Assembly (NCBI GenBank): GCA_903889245.1
Contig: CAISWQ010000119.1
Coordinates: 19,038 to 83,037 of the forward strand
Reading direction: 5' to 3'
Length of the DNA: 64,000 bases
DNA from: an uncultured Lentisphaerota bacterium
Lineage (GTDB): Bacteria; Verrucomicrobiota; Kiritimatiellia; CAIQIC01
In this document: positions 16,972-25,787 of the stretch, in pieces
How the letters are laid out: each line of letters begins with the position of its first letter
How positions within the stretch are numbered: the first letter of the stretch is position 1
Notes under the pieces: model-generated
Told to the model about the DNA's origin: nothing
What the model saw: the letters and a program-made list of their open reading frames with translations, nothing else
Database searches by the model: none
Translations under genes and position numbers: made by a program

Positions 16972-18815
16972 AGGGAGAGGATGTAGGCGATCAGGTCGTC
17001 CAGTTCGGCGGGCGTCAGTTTGGAGGTGACGCCGTGCTTGTCCTGCGGATTGCAGGTGGTCAGCACGTCCTTCATGGTGTAGGCGCGGCCGTCAAAGAGA
17101 TAGGGCGCGGTGCGCCAGCACTCGATGAGCGAGGGCGTGTCGAACGGCTTGCCCGCGTCGAGGCCCTTGGCGAGGCCGAGGTCATATTCCTGCAAGTCGG
17201 TGAACAGCGGGCCGGGATGGCACTTGGCGCAGCCGGCGCTCTTGAAAATTTTCTCGCCGCGTTTCGCCGCCGGGCCGAGCTTGCCGTTGACGAGGAAGGG
17301 GCTGGGGACCGGCTTCATCGTCTTGAGATAGTCGTCAATCGCCTGCGCGTCCTCGTCCGGGCGCACGGCGAACTGGATGAACTTGAGGCCGGCGCGCACC
17401 GCGGCCTCCGCGCCCTCGCGCACGCCGAGGCTCATCGAGGGCGGCGTGGCGTGGGTCAGCAGCATGTTCTTGGTGTTCTTCGGGTTCCCGATGCCGTCGT
17501 TGAGCAGGTCCCAATTGAGCGCGTCGGCGCGGTCATCGGGATGGCACGTGGTGCAGCTTTGCCACTGCTGGAAGCAGAAGTGCGCGTCGTTGAAATGCAT
17601 CTCGCCCTTGCGCGCCTTGGTCTGCGCCGCGCGCGCGCCAAGTTCCACGACGCGCGCCGGGTGCGCCACCGCCGGGTCCAGCTTCACCACGGCGAGATCG
17701 TCGGTGAAATATTGCGCGACCACCGCCTCGTTGCCCACGACCGCCAGCCCGCGCGGGCCGTTGCCGCCGAGCTTGATGCGCCGCCGCAGGTCCACGAGGA
17801 AGCTCAAGTCGTTCGGGATATCGTCGAGCGTGGACGAAACGTTCGAGACCTTCTTGCCGGCGGCGATGGCCTCGATCTTCGCGTGCACGCCGGCGCGGTC
17901 GAGCACGCTGACCTCGTGCGTGCCGGCGTGCGCCACGCACAGCCAGCGGCCGTCGGCGGTGAGGGCGATGCCCCACGGATTCGCCGCGCCGAGGTCCACG
18001 TCGTCGAGCAGCACCGTGGTCAGGAATTTCTTCGCCGTCAGGTCAATGATCGAGAGGCCGGAGGTGTTCATCCAGCCGCGTTCGAGCTGGGTGGTCGGCA
18101 GTTGATAGCGGGAGAGGTTGTGCGTTACGTAGGCGAACCGGCCGTCGGGCGAGATACAAACGCCGCGCAAGCTGGCCGAGCCGTTGGGCAACGTGATGTT
18201 CGCGACGACTTTGCGGGCGGCGGGATCAAGCAGGCTGACTTGCGCGGCCACATAATCGCCACTGGCCGCCATCGCCGGCAGATGATTGGCGACCACGAGC
18301 AGGCGGCCGTCGGGCGTCAGCGCGGCGGCGACCGGTTCGCGCGGGACGGCGATACGGGCGACTTCCTTCTTGGCGGCGAGGTCGAAGGCCACGACGGCAT
18401 TGTTGAAGCGGTAGCAGACGAACAGCGTCTGGCCGTCGGAGGTGAGCACCGGCGCCATCGGCGTGTGACCGGCGGGCAGTTCGAAGGCCTGGCGGCCGCT
18501 GGTGAGGTTGAAGGCCAGCACCTGGGCGTCGGGCCCATCGGTGGTGACGAAGAGGAGATTGTTCTTGGCGTCGCGCGCCAGGCCGGTCGGCGCGACGGGC
18601 GTTTTGAACGTGCGCAGCACTTTGCCGGCGGCAAGATCCACCTCGACGACGCGGTTGGCGGTGAACTCGGTGACGAACACGGCGTTCGGCGCACCGGCGG
18701 GCAGCACGAGGGTGGGGGAGAGATATTGGGGCGCGCCCAAACCGAACCAACCCGCGCCCACCGGGAGGCCCGCCAAGGCCATTGCCGCCGCCGCACACGC
18801 CAGAGTCTGTTTCAT
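16968..18815 (-). CDS. Exported YVTN beta-propeller protein with C-terminal c-type cytochrome domain
   Basis: 615 residues from the ATG at 18815 (AAGGAAA upstream; the frame reaches 18884 without need). Signal peptide MKQTLACAAAAMALAGLPVG. Residues about 30-400 are a YVTN/NHL-type propeller with repeated blades such as VVEVDLAAGKVLRTF, VVAFDLAAKKEVARI and VSVLDRAG. The C-terminal 230 residues carry two haem-c sites, CTTCH and CAKCH, in a di-haem cytochrome/MauG-like layout. A periplasmic redox enzyme or electron carrier is likely. It is co-transcribed with the RidA-like gene. Confidence 0.85.
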   Translation of the reverse strand: MKQTLACAAAAMALAGLPVGAGWFGLGAPQYLSPTLVLPAGAPNAVFVTEFTANRVVEVDLAAGKVLRTFKTPVAPTGLARDAKNNLLFVTTDGPDAQVLAFNLTSGRQAFELPAGHTPMAPVLTSDGQTLFVCYRFNNAVVAFDLAAKKEVARIAVPREPVAAALTPDGRLLVVANHLPAMAASGDYVAAQVSLLDPAARKVVANITLPNGSASLRGVCISPDGRFAYVTHNLSRYQLPTTQLERGWMNTSGLSIIDLTAKKFLTTVLLDDVDLGAANPWGIALTADGRWLCVAHAGTHEVSVLDRAGVHAKIEAIAAGKKVSNVSSTLDDIPNDLSFLVDLRRRIKLGGNGPRGLAVVGNEAVVAQYFTDDLAVVKLDPAVAHPARVVELGARAAQTKARKGEMHFNDAHFCFQQWQSCTTCHPDDRADALNWDLLNDGIGNPKNTKNMLLTHATPPSMSLGVREGAEAAVRAGLKFIQFAVRPDEDAQAIDDYLKTMKPVPSPFLVNGKLGPAAKRGEKIFKSAGCAKCHPGPLFTDLQEYDLGLAKGLDAGKPFDTPSLIECWRTAPYLFDGRAYTMKDVLTTCNPQDKHGVTSKLTPAELDDLIAYILSL

Positions 18816-18948
18816 CTCGATTTTCCTTGCCTGTGAGAACGCCGCGCCGCTGGTTTTATTTTTCTGGCACGCAGAAATATTCATGCTGGCTCTCCTGTTA
18901 TCGCGATCTTACGCATTGAAGCCGTGTTGGGCGTCATGTGGCGTCTCT

Positions 18949-18990
18949 TATTTTCCAAACCTTGGAAAAAAGCAACGCCGATTTTCCAAG
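18949..18990. repeat. Palindrome array D (1 unit and a half site)
   Basis: Core CCAAACCTTGG centred at 18960, and a left half-site TTTTCCAAG whose centre would fall at 18991, 31 bp away. The right half of the second unit has been lost next to the stop of the following minus-strand gene at 19002. Confidence 0.75.
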
Positions 18991-19001
18991 TCCCTCGTCC
19001 C

Positions 19002-20078
19002 TCACCGCTGATAGATCGGCATGAAGTGGTAGCGGACCGAGAGCGAGAGGAGCGCGAGCGAGGTGCTGTAAACCTTGGAGACGGTTTCCTGGTCGCGGCC
19101 GACCCACGAGCCGTCGTCCTGCTGCATTTCGAGCATGATCTTCTCGACGGCCTCGCGTGCCTTCTCTGCGTCCTCGCCGCCGCGTTGGTACATGCCCTGC
19201 GCATAATAGTAGGTCCCGTAGAAGAAGAAGCGCGTCTCGCGCTTGAGCGGTTGCTCGTGCAGCCACGCGACCGTGCCAGTGAGTTCCTCGGCGCTATAGT
19301 CGCCGCAGACTTGCAGCGCGAGCAGGCCTTCCGACGCGGTGGAGAAGGTCGGGCCGTGGTCGGGTTCGTAGGCGAAGGCGCTCTTGAGGTTGGTGAGGCG
19401 GCCGCTCCTGCGGTTGCCGCCGTGGTAGCTGCGCTTGATGTAAGCGATCGCGGCGTCAATCGTGTCCTTCGGCACGTTCAGCCCGGAATTTTTGGCCGCG
19501 CGCAGCGCCATCACCTGCCAGACGGTGACGGAGAGGTCGGCGTCGTTCGCGTCGGGCGTATAGCGCCAGCCGCCCTCGTACTTCGGATTGTGCTTGCGGA
19601 CCTTTTGCGAGCGCACGATCAGGTCAATCGCCTTCTGGCAGCGGTCGCGGATCAGCGCGTCCTGCCGGCTATCCACGCCCATGCCGAGCAATTCCGCGAG
19701 CATGAGCGTGACGATGCCGTGGCCGTACATGCGCGAGCCGTCATATTTCCCGAAGTAGCCGGTCGCGTCCTGCCGCTCCGGCGCGAGGATGTAGTCCAAG
19801 CCCTTGCGCAGCGCGCGGCCTTCCGCGGTGTCGTCGGTCGCCTGATGCCCGACCGAGGCCAGTGCGAGCAGCGCCAGGCCGGTCATCACGGTCGCGTTGT
19901 CCTTGCTCTTCCGGTCTATCTTGCCGATCGCGCCATCGTCATCCTGTCGCGTCAACAGAAAGTTGATGCCACGCGCCACGGCGCGGTCCACCGCCGAGGT
20001 CGCGTTGAGGCCCGGCCCCGCGGCGCGGGCGGAAAGCAGGCACACTGTCAAAAAAACAAAGGCGACGGCTTTGAACAT
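19002..20078 (-). CDS. Prenyltransferase/squalene-oxidase repeat protein, exported
   Basis: 358 residues from ATG at 20078 (GGGGGGTC upstream); the frame continues to 20366 through a palindrome array and is not protein. Signal peptide MFKAVAFVFLTVCLLSARA. Alpha/alpha-barrel repeats are visible: INFLLTRQDDDGAIG, GGWRYTPDANDADLSVTVWQVMAL, DDGSWVGRDQETVSKVYSTSLALLSL. The fold is that of terpene cyclases but no DxDD catalytic motif is seen, so it is probably structural or binding. Proteins of this kind commonly close MoxR/VWA operons in Planctomycetota and Verrucomicrobiota; here the DUF4175-like gene is directly upstream. Confidence 0.85.
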   Translation of the reverse strand: MFKAVAFVFLTVCLLSARAAGPGLNATSAVDRAVARGINFLLTRQDDDGAIGKIDRKSKDNATVMTGLALLALASVGHQATDDTAEGRALRKGLDYILAPERQDATGYFGKYDGSRMYGHGIVTLMLAELLGMGVDSRQDALIRDRCQKAIDLIVRSQKVRKHNPKYEGGWRYTPDANDADLSVTVWQVMALRAAKNSGLNVPKDTIDAAIAYIKRSYHGGNRRSGRLTNLKSAFAYEPDHGPTFSTASEGLLALQVCGDYSAEELTGTVAWLHEQPLKRETRFFFYGTYYYAQGMYQRGGEDAEKAREAVEKIMLEMQQDDGSWVGRDQETVSKVYSTSLALLSLSVRYHFMPIYQR

Positions 20079-20123
20079 CGAACGCCGACCCCCCGGCCGT
20101 TGATCTCCCATGCGCGCCGGAAT

Positions 20124-20204
20124 CTTCCAAGGATGGGAAACCGGCACCGCTGTTTTTTCCAAGCCTTGGAAAAATCCCGTGGAAATTTTCCAAGGCTTGG
20201 AAAC
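20124..20204. repeat. Palindrome array E (3 units)
   Basis: Centres 20132, 20164 and 20195 (32, 31). Cores CCAAGGATGGG, CCAAGCCTTGG, CCAAGGCTTGG. Spacers and the hairpin that follows (20208-20279) are nearly the same as in array F at 25548. Confidence 0.9.
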
Positions 20205-20207
20205 GCG

Positions 20208-20279
20208 CCACGGGAGGGCGAGCGTACTCGCGAGCCGGAAACCGAGCGGACGGCTCGCCGGTAGGCTCGCCCTCCCCAA
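20208..20279. repeat. GGGAGGGCGAGCGTAC hairpin (copy 1)
   Basis: Inverted repeat from GGGAGGGCGAGCGTACTCGC to the matching GGCTCGCCCTCCC with an inner CGAGCC/GGCTCG pair. The same element occurs at 25636-25702 and, half-length, at about 63724-63749. Confidence 0.75.
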
Positions 20280-20317
20280 GGAGCCTATGAACATCGCACG
20301 CCGCACCACACTCCTTC

Positions 20318-20352
20318 GATGTTGGATGTTGGCTGTTGGGTGTTCGATGTTT
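20318..20352. repeat. Degenerate heptamer tandem repeat (5 units)
   Basis: GATGTTG, GATGTTG, GCTGTTG, GGTGTTC, GATGTTT in register. Related period-7 tracts are at 25469, 44441 and 56096. Confidence 0.75.
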
Positions 20353-20362
20353 CCGGCCTGCT

Positions 20363-23300
20363 TCATGGCTGCTTCTCCCGCGCTTTATCCGCGACGGCGC
20401 GGAAATAGACCTCGACCATCTCGCGGTACTCGCCGCCCGCGCCCTCGCGCCGCGCCTCGAGCAGGTCGCGCGCGAGCTTCGGCGGCAGCTTGCCCCAGAC
20501 GCCGTTGAGCCGCGTCGCCGCATCCGGCAGCTTACCGGCCTCGAGGTTGCCGCCGACCAGCGCCGCGCCGCCACCCTTGCTCTCGGCCTGCGAAAGCGGC
20601 TGCTGGCCCGGCGTCAGGTTCTCGCTGCGCGCGCTGGCCATGCTTTGCGCTTGCGCCTGCGCGGCCGCGGCCATCGCCTGCGCGGCGGCGCTCTGCGCGG
20701 GCGTGGGCTGACCGGGCTGACCTTGCGCGGCCTCGCCGGGGCTGGGCTGCGCGCTGCCGGGCGGTGGGTGCAGCGCGGCATCGAGGCTATCGAGCGTTCG
20801 CGCCATCCACTGCGCCGTCTCCGGCGAGGCACCCGCCAGCGGACTGGGCGCGGCCGGCGCGGCGGGACTCGCCGGCGCGGGGGGCTGCTGCATCATCGCG
20901 TTGAGTTTATCGAGCGGCTGCTGGATCGCGTCGTGCGCGCCCTGCGCCGCCGCGGCGGACTGCGCCGGCGCGGGCGATTGGGCCATCGCCTGCTGCGCCT
21001 GCCCGATTTGCGCCGCGGTCTGCTGCTCCAGTTGCTGGCCAAGCTGTTGCATCTGCTGGCCGGCATCGTTCTGGCCAAGCCGTTCCTCGTGGCGGCCGGC
21101 GCGCTCCAACTCGTTACCGGTCTGCTGCACCGACTGTTGGATTTCCGGTTGCTGCGCCGCGGCGTTCTGCGTCTGTGCGCGCGCCTGCATCAACTGCTGC
21201 GCGAGGCTGCCCGCCTGCTGCGCCAGTTGTTGCGCCTGCTGGCCGGCCTGGTTGGCGTGCTGCTGCGCGGCCTTCGGGTCGCCGTTCTGCTGCGGCTGCT
21301 GCCCCAGCTTTTGCCCCGCCTCCTGCAACGCCTTCGCCGCCTGCTGTAATGGCGCGACCTGGTCGGCCATCTGCTGCGCGAGCTGCTCCGGTGGCTTGGA
21401 GAAATCCTGCGGGACGTTTTGCGCCACCGCGTTCAGCTTCTGCCCGGCGTTGTCGAGGTCGGGCTTACTGGGCGCGGCTTGCTGGCCTGCCTGCTGCGCA
21501 ATCGCCGGCACTTCCTGCTGTGCGATCCGTTTGGCCTCGGCGGCGATCCGCTGCGCCTGCTCGGCGGGCGAGCCGAGCTGCTGCGCCATCTGCTGCTCGC
21601 GCGCGGCGTTCTTCTGCAGGTTGGCGGCGGCCTCGCTCATCGTGTCCTTGGCGATGTCGCTCAACTCGTGCTGCATCGGCTTGCTCTCCGGCAGCGCCTG
21701 CTCCAGCGCCTTGAGCTGCTGCTCCGGCGACATCTGACCGAGGGCCGCGAGCGTCTGCGCCTTCTGGTATTCGCCGTCGAGGGTCGCCTTCAGCCCGGCG
21801 TCCTTCTCCATGGCGCGCAGCGCCTCGCGCGTTTTATCGGGCTGGCCGTCTTCGAGATTCTTGTAGTGCTCGGCGAGCGCGGCGAGCGTGTTGGCCAGCT
21901 TGTGCTGCTGCTCCTCCGCACCCTTGAGCGCGTCCTTTTGCCCCTGCGGCTGCATCGTGTTCGCCGCCTTCTGGAGCAGGTCGTTCGCGCTGGGCGTCGG
22001 CTGGCGCAGCATCGCGCTGGCGTCATCGGCGTCGCGCGCCCGCTCGCGGCCCTCCTCCTTGGCGAGGTCCTGCTTGTTCGCGTCGCGCCGCAGCGCCGCG
22101 CGCACGTCGTCCACGCGCTGGTCGAGCTGCTGCTGGCCGTTGGCCAGTTGCGCGGCCTCGTCGCGGACCTTCGCGGCGTTATCCGGCTGCGCCGCCTCCT
22201 TGGCCTGCGCGCCGGTCGCGTCCTTCATCTGCTTGGCGTGCTTTGCCGCCGCGGCGAGTTGCGCGCTGATCGGCGGCGCGAGCTTCTCGAGCTCGGCCCG
22301 CGCAGCCTCCATCTCCGGCTTGAGCTGCTGCTTGATCTGCGCGACATCGTTGGCCAGCCGGTTCAGCGGCTCGGCCGCGTTCCGCGTACTCGCCGGATTG
22401 TTCACCCGGTCGTGCAGCGCATCATTGACCTTGTGGGCCGGATCACTGTGCGGCAGCTTCTGCACCTCCTGCGTTAGCGGCGGCGGCAGTTGCGCGCCCA
22501 CCATTTTCTCCGGCAGCGCCTCCATCTGCTGTTTGGTCCACTTCCATTCCTGCTCGCGCTGCTGGCTGGCGGCGGGCGTCTTCGCCTTGTCCCAGCGCTC
22601 CTGCGCGGAGAGCTCGCGCAACGCCGGCTCGGTCTGCGCCACCTTGTGGCCGGTATCGAGTTTGCGGAGGGCCTTTTCCAGTCCGCGCACCGCGTCGAGC
22701 GCGTTTGTCGGCTGCTGGTCGTGCACGGCGCGCAGCGCGTCGAGCGCGTCGGCCGCGCGCGCGGCGTCGCTGGCGAACTGCGCGTCGGCCTGCGGCTTGT
22801 GTTCCTCGATCGCGGCGCGGTCCTTGAGCTCGTTGACCGCCGCCTTCCACGCCTCCGGTTGCGTCGGCTGGTCGCGGCGCTCGATCTGCCGCTTGAGCAT
22901 GGCGACCGCCTCGGCGGCCTGATCGCCGGTGCTCTGGAGCCACTTGCGCGCGTTCTCCGCGCGCTGCTCCAGCTCGCGCGCCGCGTTGTGCATCGCGCTG
23001 GCGGTACGCGCCACCTGCTCCTGCAACCGGTCGGCCTGGGGCTTGAGCGTCTCGAGATTCGGCGTGGCGGCGAGCGCGTTCTCCAGGTTCTCGCGGTTGC
23101 GCTTCAGCTCGCGCTCCTGCGCCTTGGCCGACTCCGCCGGCCAGCCCCACGTATCCTCGCCCAACTGCTTCATCTGTTTCTCGACCTGCTTGAGCTCGTC
23201 GGCCGCGACGCTCAACCGCCGCGTGGTCCGCTCGGCCTGCAGCGGGTCGTTGGGCAGCGCGCGCAGTTGCTCGGCCATATGCTTCTGCTCGGCCCGCACC

Positions 23301-25324
23301 TGCTCGAGGTCGCGCGCGATCATCCGGCTCTCCTCGGCGGCGAGCATCTGGTGATGCGCATCGTTCGCCATCCGCGCGTTGTTGACCGCCTGCCCGACCG
23401 GCTCGTGCAGCCGCTGCAGTTCGTTCTTCACCGCCTGCGTATCGCCGCGCTGCGCCTGTTCCGTCGCGCGTTGCAGCGCGGCCTGAATCTGCTCGGTGCC
23501 GGCGCGCTGCGAGCGGCTGACCGCGCCGCCGAGGTTCGCCAGGTCGCTGGCCTCGCGCGCGCTGGCGGCGTGGCGCAGCGCCTCCTGGATTTCGCGCTGC
23601 GCGTCGGCGGCCTTCTGGGCCGCGGCCTCCGCCGCCGTCCGCGCCGCCAGCAGCGCCTGTTTTTTCTGGAGCGCGTCGGCGTCCGGCTTGTGCTGCGCGT
23701 CGCGCGCCTCGTTGACCTTGCGCTCAAGCTGGTCGGCCTGCTCGCGGAATTGCTGCATGGTCTTATCGAGCGCCTGCCGCCGCTGGATGCGCTGCAACCG
23801 CTGCGGCTCGAAGCCGACCGCGGCGATCATGATGCGCAACGGCGCCGACTCGCCGCGCTGGCCCTTGAGGTCGGTCGCGACCAGCTTCGTCGTCACGCGG
23901 TCGCCCGGATGGACGCCGAGCGCGAACAGGTCCCACGCGCGCTCCAGCCGCGCCGTCGCGCCGGTCGCCGCGAGTTGCACGCCGGAAAGCCACGGCCCGC
24001 GGTTGATCTGGACCTGCTGCCCCAGCGACACCAGCGCAAGATCATCCGCCGCGCTGCCGACGAGCTGGAGGAGCGCGTCCGGCGGCAGTGTCTGCTGCTC
24101 CACCTCCGGCTTCTCGAACTTGGCCGAGGGCCGCAGGTCGGGCTTCACGCGAATCTCGTACTGCGGCGCATACTTGTTCTCGAAGCCGGTCTCCGCCGCG
24201 ACGAGCCGCACGCGGTACACGCCCGACTGCGTCAGCGGCAGCCGCGTGGCGAACTTGCGCGCACCCGCGGCCTGCAGCGGCAGCGTCTGCTTCTGGTTGC
24301 CGAACTCCAGCAGCAGCGCGGCCTCCTTGATCGGCTGGTTGGCGTGGATTTCGAGGTCCACCGCCGAGCCTTCCAGCGCCTCGAGGTCGCCGTTTTCCTC
24401 CGTCACCGTGCGCGTCGCCTGGTGCGTGTAGGCGGGCGGCTGGTAGCTCTTGCGGAACTGGACCGCCTGCGGGCGCGCCTGCGGGCGCAGCAGGAATTTT
24501 TCCGTCAGCGCGTCGCCGGCGCGGATGCGGTAATGGACCGGCAGGCGGTCCACCTGCACCGCCGCCGCGTACTCGCGGCGCGTGCCCAGCGTCATCGCCG
24601 TCCGCTCGCGCGCCGCGCGCATCGGGAACGTCTCCAGCACGACCTGCCCGACCTCGCCGCCGCCGATGGTGACGGCGACCGGGATGCTCTCGCCCTCCGG
24701 CACGACCTGGTCGGGCGGCGTGGGCGCGACGATGCTGATCTGGATGTGCGAGGGCCGCGCGAGGTTCGCCGTCGGCAGCGCGGCGCGCGCGAAGAACTGC
24801 GAAAAGCGCAGGCCCGGCAGCGCCACCAGCAGCGCGAAGAACACGAACACCGCGCCGGCGCCCGCCAGCACCCGCCGGATCAGCTTCGGCGAAAGCAGCG
24901 CCGCCACGTGGACGTCCTTCATGCGCGAGGCGACCGCGTGCTGGAGCGCGGTGCGGAACTCGGCGCTGTCCCACGTCGCCTCCGCCTTCTGGTCGGCCAA
25001 CTCGATTGCGGAGAGCAGTTCCTCGCGCAGGCTCGGCTGCGCCAGCTCGATCAGGCGCGCGAGGTCGCGCGGGCCGGGCAGGTGGGCGAGGTGGCGCACG
25101 CACGCGCGCCAGAAGGTGAACCCGGTGATCGCGTAGGCAAGCGCGCTCATCGCCCAGCGCCAGCCGTCCTCGATCAGCAGCGCGCGGTCGCAGAGCGCGA
25201 CGGCCGTCATTGTCAGCAGCCAGACCGCGAGCGTCGCCGCGCCGCCGCGCGCCACGATCAGCCGCTTCCGCCGCCGGGCGAATTGCTCCAGCTTTTCCAG
25301 GATGATCGGATCAAGCGTTATCAT
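20363..25324 (-). CDS. Very large membrane-anchored coiled-coil protein (DUF4175-like)
   Basis: 1653 residues. The N-terminus has two membrane segments (about 28-47 and 56-73) and a third at about 150-172 (AGAVFVFFALLVALPG), followed by about 350 residues of beta-rich, Ig-like extracytoplasmic sequence (IQISIVAPTPPDQVVPEGE, YEIRVKPDLRPSAKF). From about residue 520 to the end the protein is almost continuous alpha-helix very rich in Gln, Ala, Glu and Lys with coiled-coil character. This is the layout of DUF4175-type proteins found in MoxR/VWA operons of PVC bacteria and Alphaproteobacteria. A structural role in the cell envelope is likely but not proven. Very high GC gives long mirror frames on the other strand. 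Confidence 0.85.
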   Translation of the reverse strand: MITLDPIILEKLEQFARRRKRLIVARGGAATLAVWLLTMTAVALCDRALLIEDGWRWAMSALAYAITGFTFWRACVRHLAHLPGPRDLARLIELAQPSLREELLSAIELADQKAEATWDSAEFRTALQHAVASRMKDVHVAALLSPKLIRRVLAGAGAVFVFFALLVALPGLRFSQFFARAALPTANLARPSHIQISIVAPTPPDQVVPEGESIPVAVTIGGGEVGQVVLETFPMRAARERTAMTLGTRREYAAAVQVDRLPVHYRIRAGDALTEKFLLRPQARPQAVQFRKSYQPPAYTHQATRTVTEENGDLEALEGSAVDLEIHANQPIKEAALLLEFGNQKQTLPLQAAGARKFATRLPLTQSGVYRVRLVAAETGFENKYAPQYEIRVKPDLRPSAKFEKPEVEQQTLPPDALLQLVGSAADDLALVSLGQQVQINRGPWLSGVQLAATGATARLERAWDLFALGVHPGDRVTTKLVATDLKGQRGESAPLRIMIAAVGFEPQRLQRIQRRQALDKTMQQFREQADQLERKVNEARDAQHKPDADALQKKQALLAARTAAEAAAQKAADAQREIQEALRHAASAREASDLANLGGAVSRSQRAGTEQIQAALQRATEQAQRGDTQAVKNELQRLHEPVGQAVNNARMANDAHHQMLAAEESRMIARDLEQVRAEQKHMAEQLRALPNDPLQAERTTRRLSVAADELKQVEKQMKQLGEDTWGWPAESAKAQERELKRNRENLENALAATPNLETLKPQADRLQEQVARTASAMHNAARELEQRAENARKWLQSTGDQAAEAVAMLKRQIERRDQPTQPEAWKAAVNELKDRAAIEEHKPQADAQFASDAARAADALDALRAVHDQQPTNALDAVRGLEKALRKLDTGHKVAQTEPALRELSAQERWDKAKTPAASQQREQEWKWTKQQMEALPEKMVGAQLPPPLTQEVQKLPHSDPAHKVNDALHDRVNNPASTRNAAEPLNRLANDVAQIKQQLKPEMEAARAELEKLAPPISAQLAAAAKHAKQMKDATGAQAKEAAQPDNAAKVRDEAAQLANGQQQLDQRVDDVRAALRRDANKQDLAKEEGRERARDADDASAMLRQPTPSANDLLQKAANTMQPQGQKDALKGAEEQQHKLANTLAALAEHYKNLEDGQPDKTREALRAMEKDAGLKATLDGEYQKAQTLAALGQMSPEQQLKALEQALPESKPMQHELSDIAKDTMSEAAANLQKNAAREQQMAQQLGSPAEQAQRIAAEAKRIAQQEVPAIAQQAGQQAAPSKPDLDNAGQKLNAVAQNVPQDFSKPPEQLAQQMADQVAPLQQAAKALQEAGQKLGQQPQQNGDPKAAQQHANQAGQQAQQLAQQAGSLAQQLMQARAQTQNAAAQQPEIQQSVQQTGNELERAGRHEERLGQNDAGQQMQQLGQQLEQQTAAQIGQAQQAMAQSPAPAQSAAAAQGAHDAIQQPLDKLNAMMQQPPAPASPAAPAAPSPLAGASPETAQWMARTLDSLDAALHPPPGSAQPSPGEAAQGQPGQPTPAQSAAAQAMAAAAQAQAQSMASARSENLTPGQQPLSQAESKGGGAALVGGNLEAGKLPDAATRLNGVWGKLPPKLARDLLEARREGAGGEYREMVEVYFRAVADKAREKQP

Positions 25325-25408
25325 GGCTGTACTTCTCCTGTGCCAAAGCCCAACGGAGTGAACCGCAGACTAGCGTATATCGAATGTCGAAGGCAGAAAG
25401 GTGTCCGA

Positions 25409-25459
25409 CTGTAGCGGCGGGCTGTGCCCGCCGTCGGCGGCCATAGGCCGCCGCTACAG
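25409..25459. repeat. REP-like hairpin, family CTGTAGCGGCG (copy 2)
   Basis: 51 bp from CTGTAGCGGCGGGC to CCGCCGCTACAG with GCCGTCGGCGGCC in the centre; same length and ends as the copies at 14729 and 55901. Confidence 0.85.
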
Positions 25460-25468
25460 CAGCCAGAT

Positions 25469-25510
25469 CGAACAGCGAACACCGAACACCCCACATCGAA
25501 CATCGAAGGC
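25469..25510. repeat. Degenerate heptamer tandem repeat (6 units)
   Basis: CGAACAG, CGAACAC, CGAACAC, CCCACAT, CGAACAT, CGAAGGC in register; reverse-complement family to the tracts at 20318 and 44441. Confidence 0.75.
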
Positions 25511-25547
25511 CGGAGAGCTGTGCTTCGCTGTTCGGCGTTCCCAAGTG

Positions 25548-25628
25548 TTTTCCAAGGCTTGGAAGCCGGAACCGGTGTTTTTTCCGAGGCTTGGAAAAAT
25601 CCCGTGGAAATTTTCCAAGGCTTGGAAA
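25548..25628. repeat. Palindrome array F (3 units)
   Basis: Centres 25557, 25589 and 25620 (32, 31). Cores CCAAGGCTTGG, CCGAGGCTTGG, CCAAGGCTTGG. First spacer ends ACCGGTGTTTTTTCC, second is AATCCCGTGGAAATTTTCC, both shared with array E. Confidence 0.92.
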
Positions 25629-25635
25629 CGCGGCA

Positions 25636-25702
25636 GGGGAGGGCGAGCGTACCCGCGAGCCGCATCGCGGGGAAACGGCTCGCGGGTACGCTCGCCCTCC
25701 CG
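25636..25702. repeat. GGGAGGGCGAGCGTAC hairpin (copy 2)
   Basis: Long inverted repeat: GGGAGGGCGAGCGTACCCGC pairs with GCGGGTACGCTCGCCCTCCC, with an inner CGAGCCG/CGGCTCG stem. It directly follows palindrome array F, as copy 1 follows array E. Confidence 0.85.
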
Positions 25703-25741
25703 GAAAGGGTTTCGAGGACGAGAGGCGAGCCGGAGGCTGTG

Positions 25742-25773
25742 CTCCAGCGCTCCACCACTCCAGCACTCCCTGT
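25742..25773. repeat. Degenerate octamer tandem repeat (4 units)
   Basis: CTCCAGCG, CTCCACCA, CTCCAGCA, CTCCCTGT. The same octamer type appears at 31315-31346 (inverted) and 31534-31565. Confidence 0.7.
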
Positions 25774-25787
25774 CTTCCTCTTCTTCA

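Larger units (their letters stand above)
25325..25787. other. 463-bp intergenic region made of repeats
   Basis: No gene. In order: REP-like hairpin (25409-25459), degenerate heptamers (25469-25510), palindrome array F (25548-25628), GGGAGGGCGAGCG hairpin (25636-25702) and an octamer tract (25742-25773). It interrupts the MoxR operon between the DUF4175-like and VWA genes. Confidence 0.85.

Noticed and set aside
22490..25414. 974-residue plus-strand frame
   Set aside because: Mirror of the DUF4175-like gene caused by high GC and codon bias; low-complexity Arg/Leu content and no domain.
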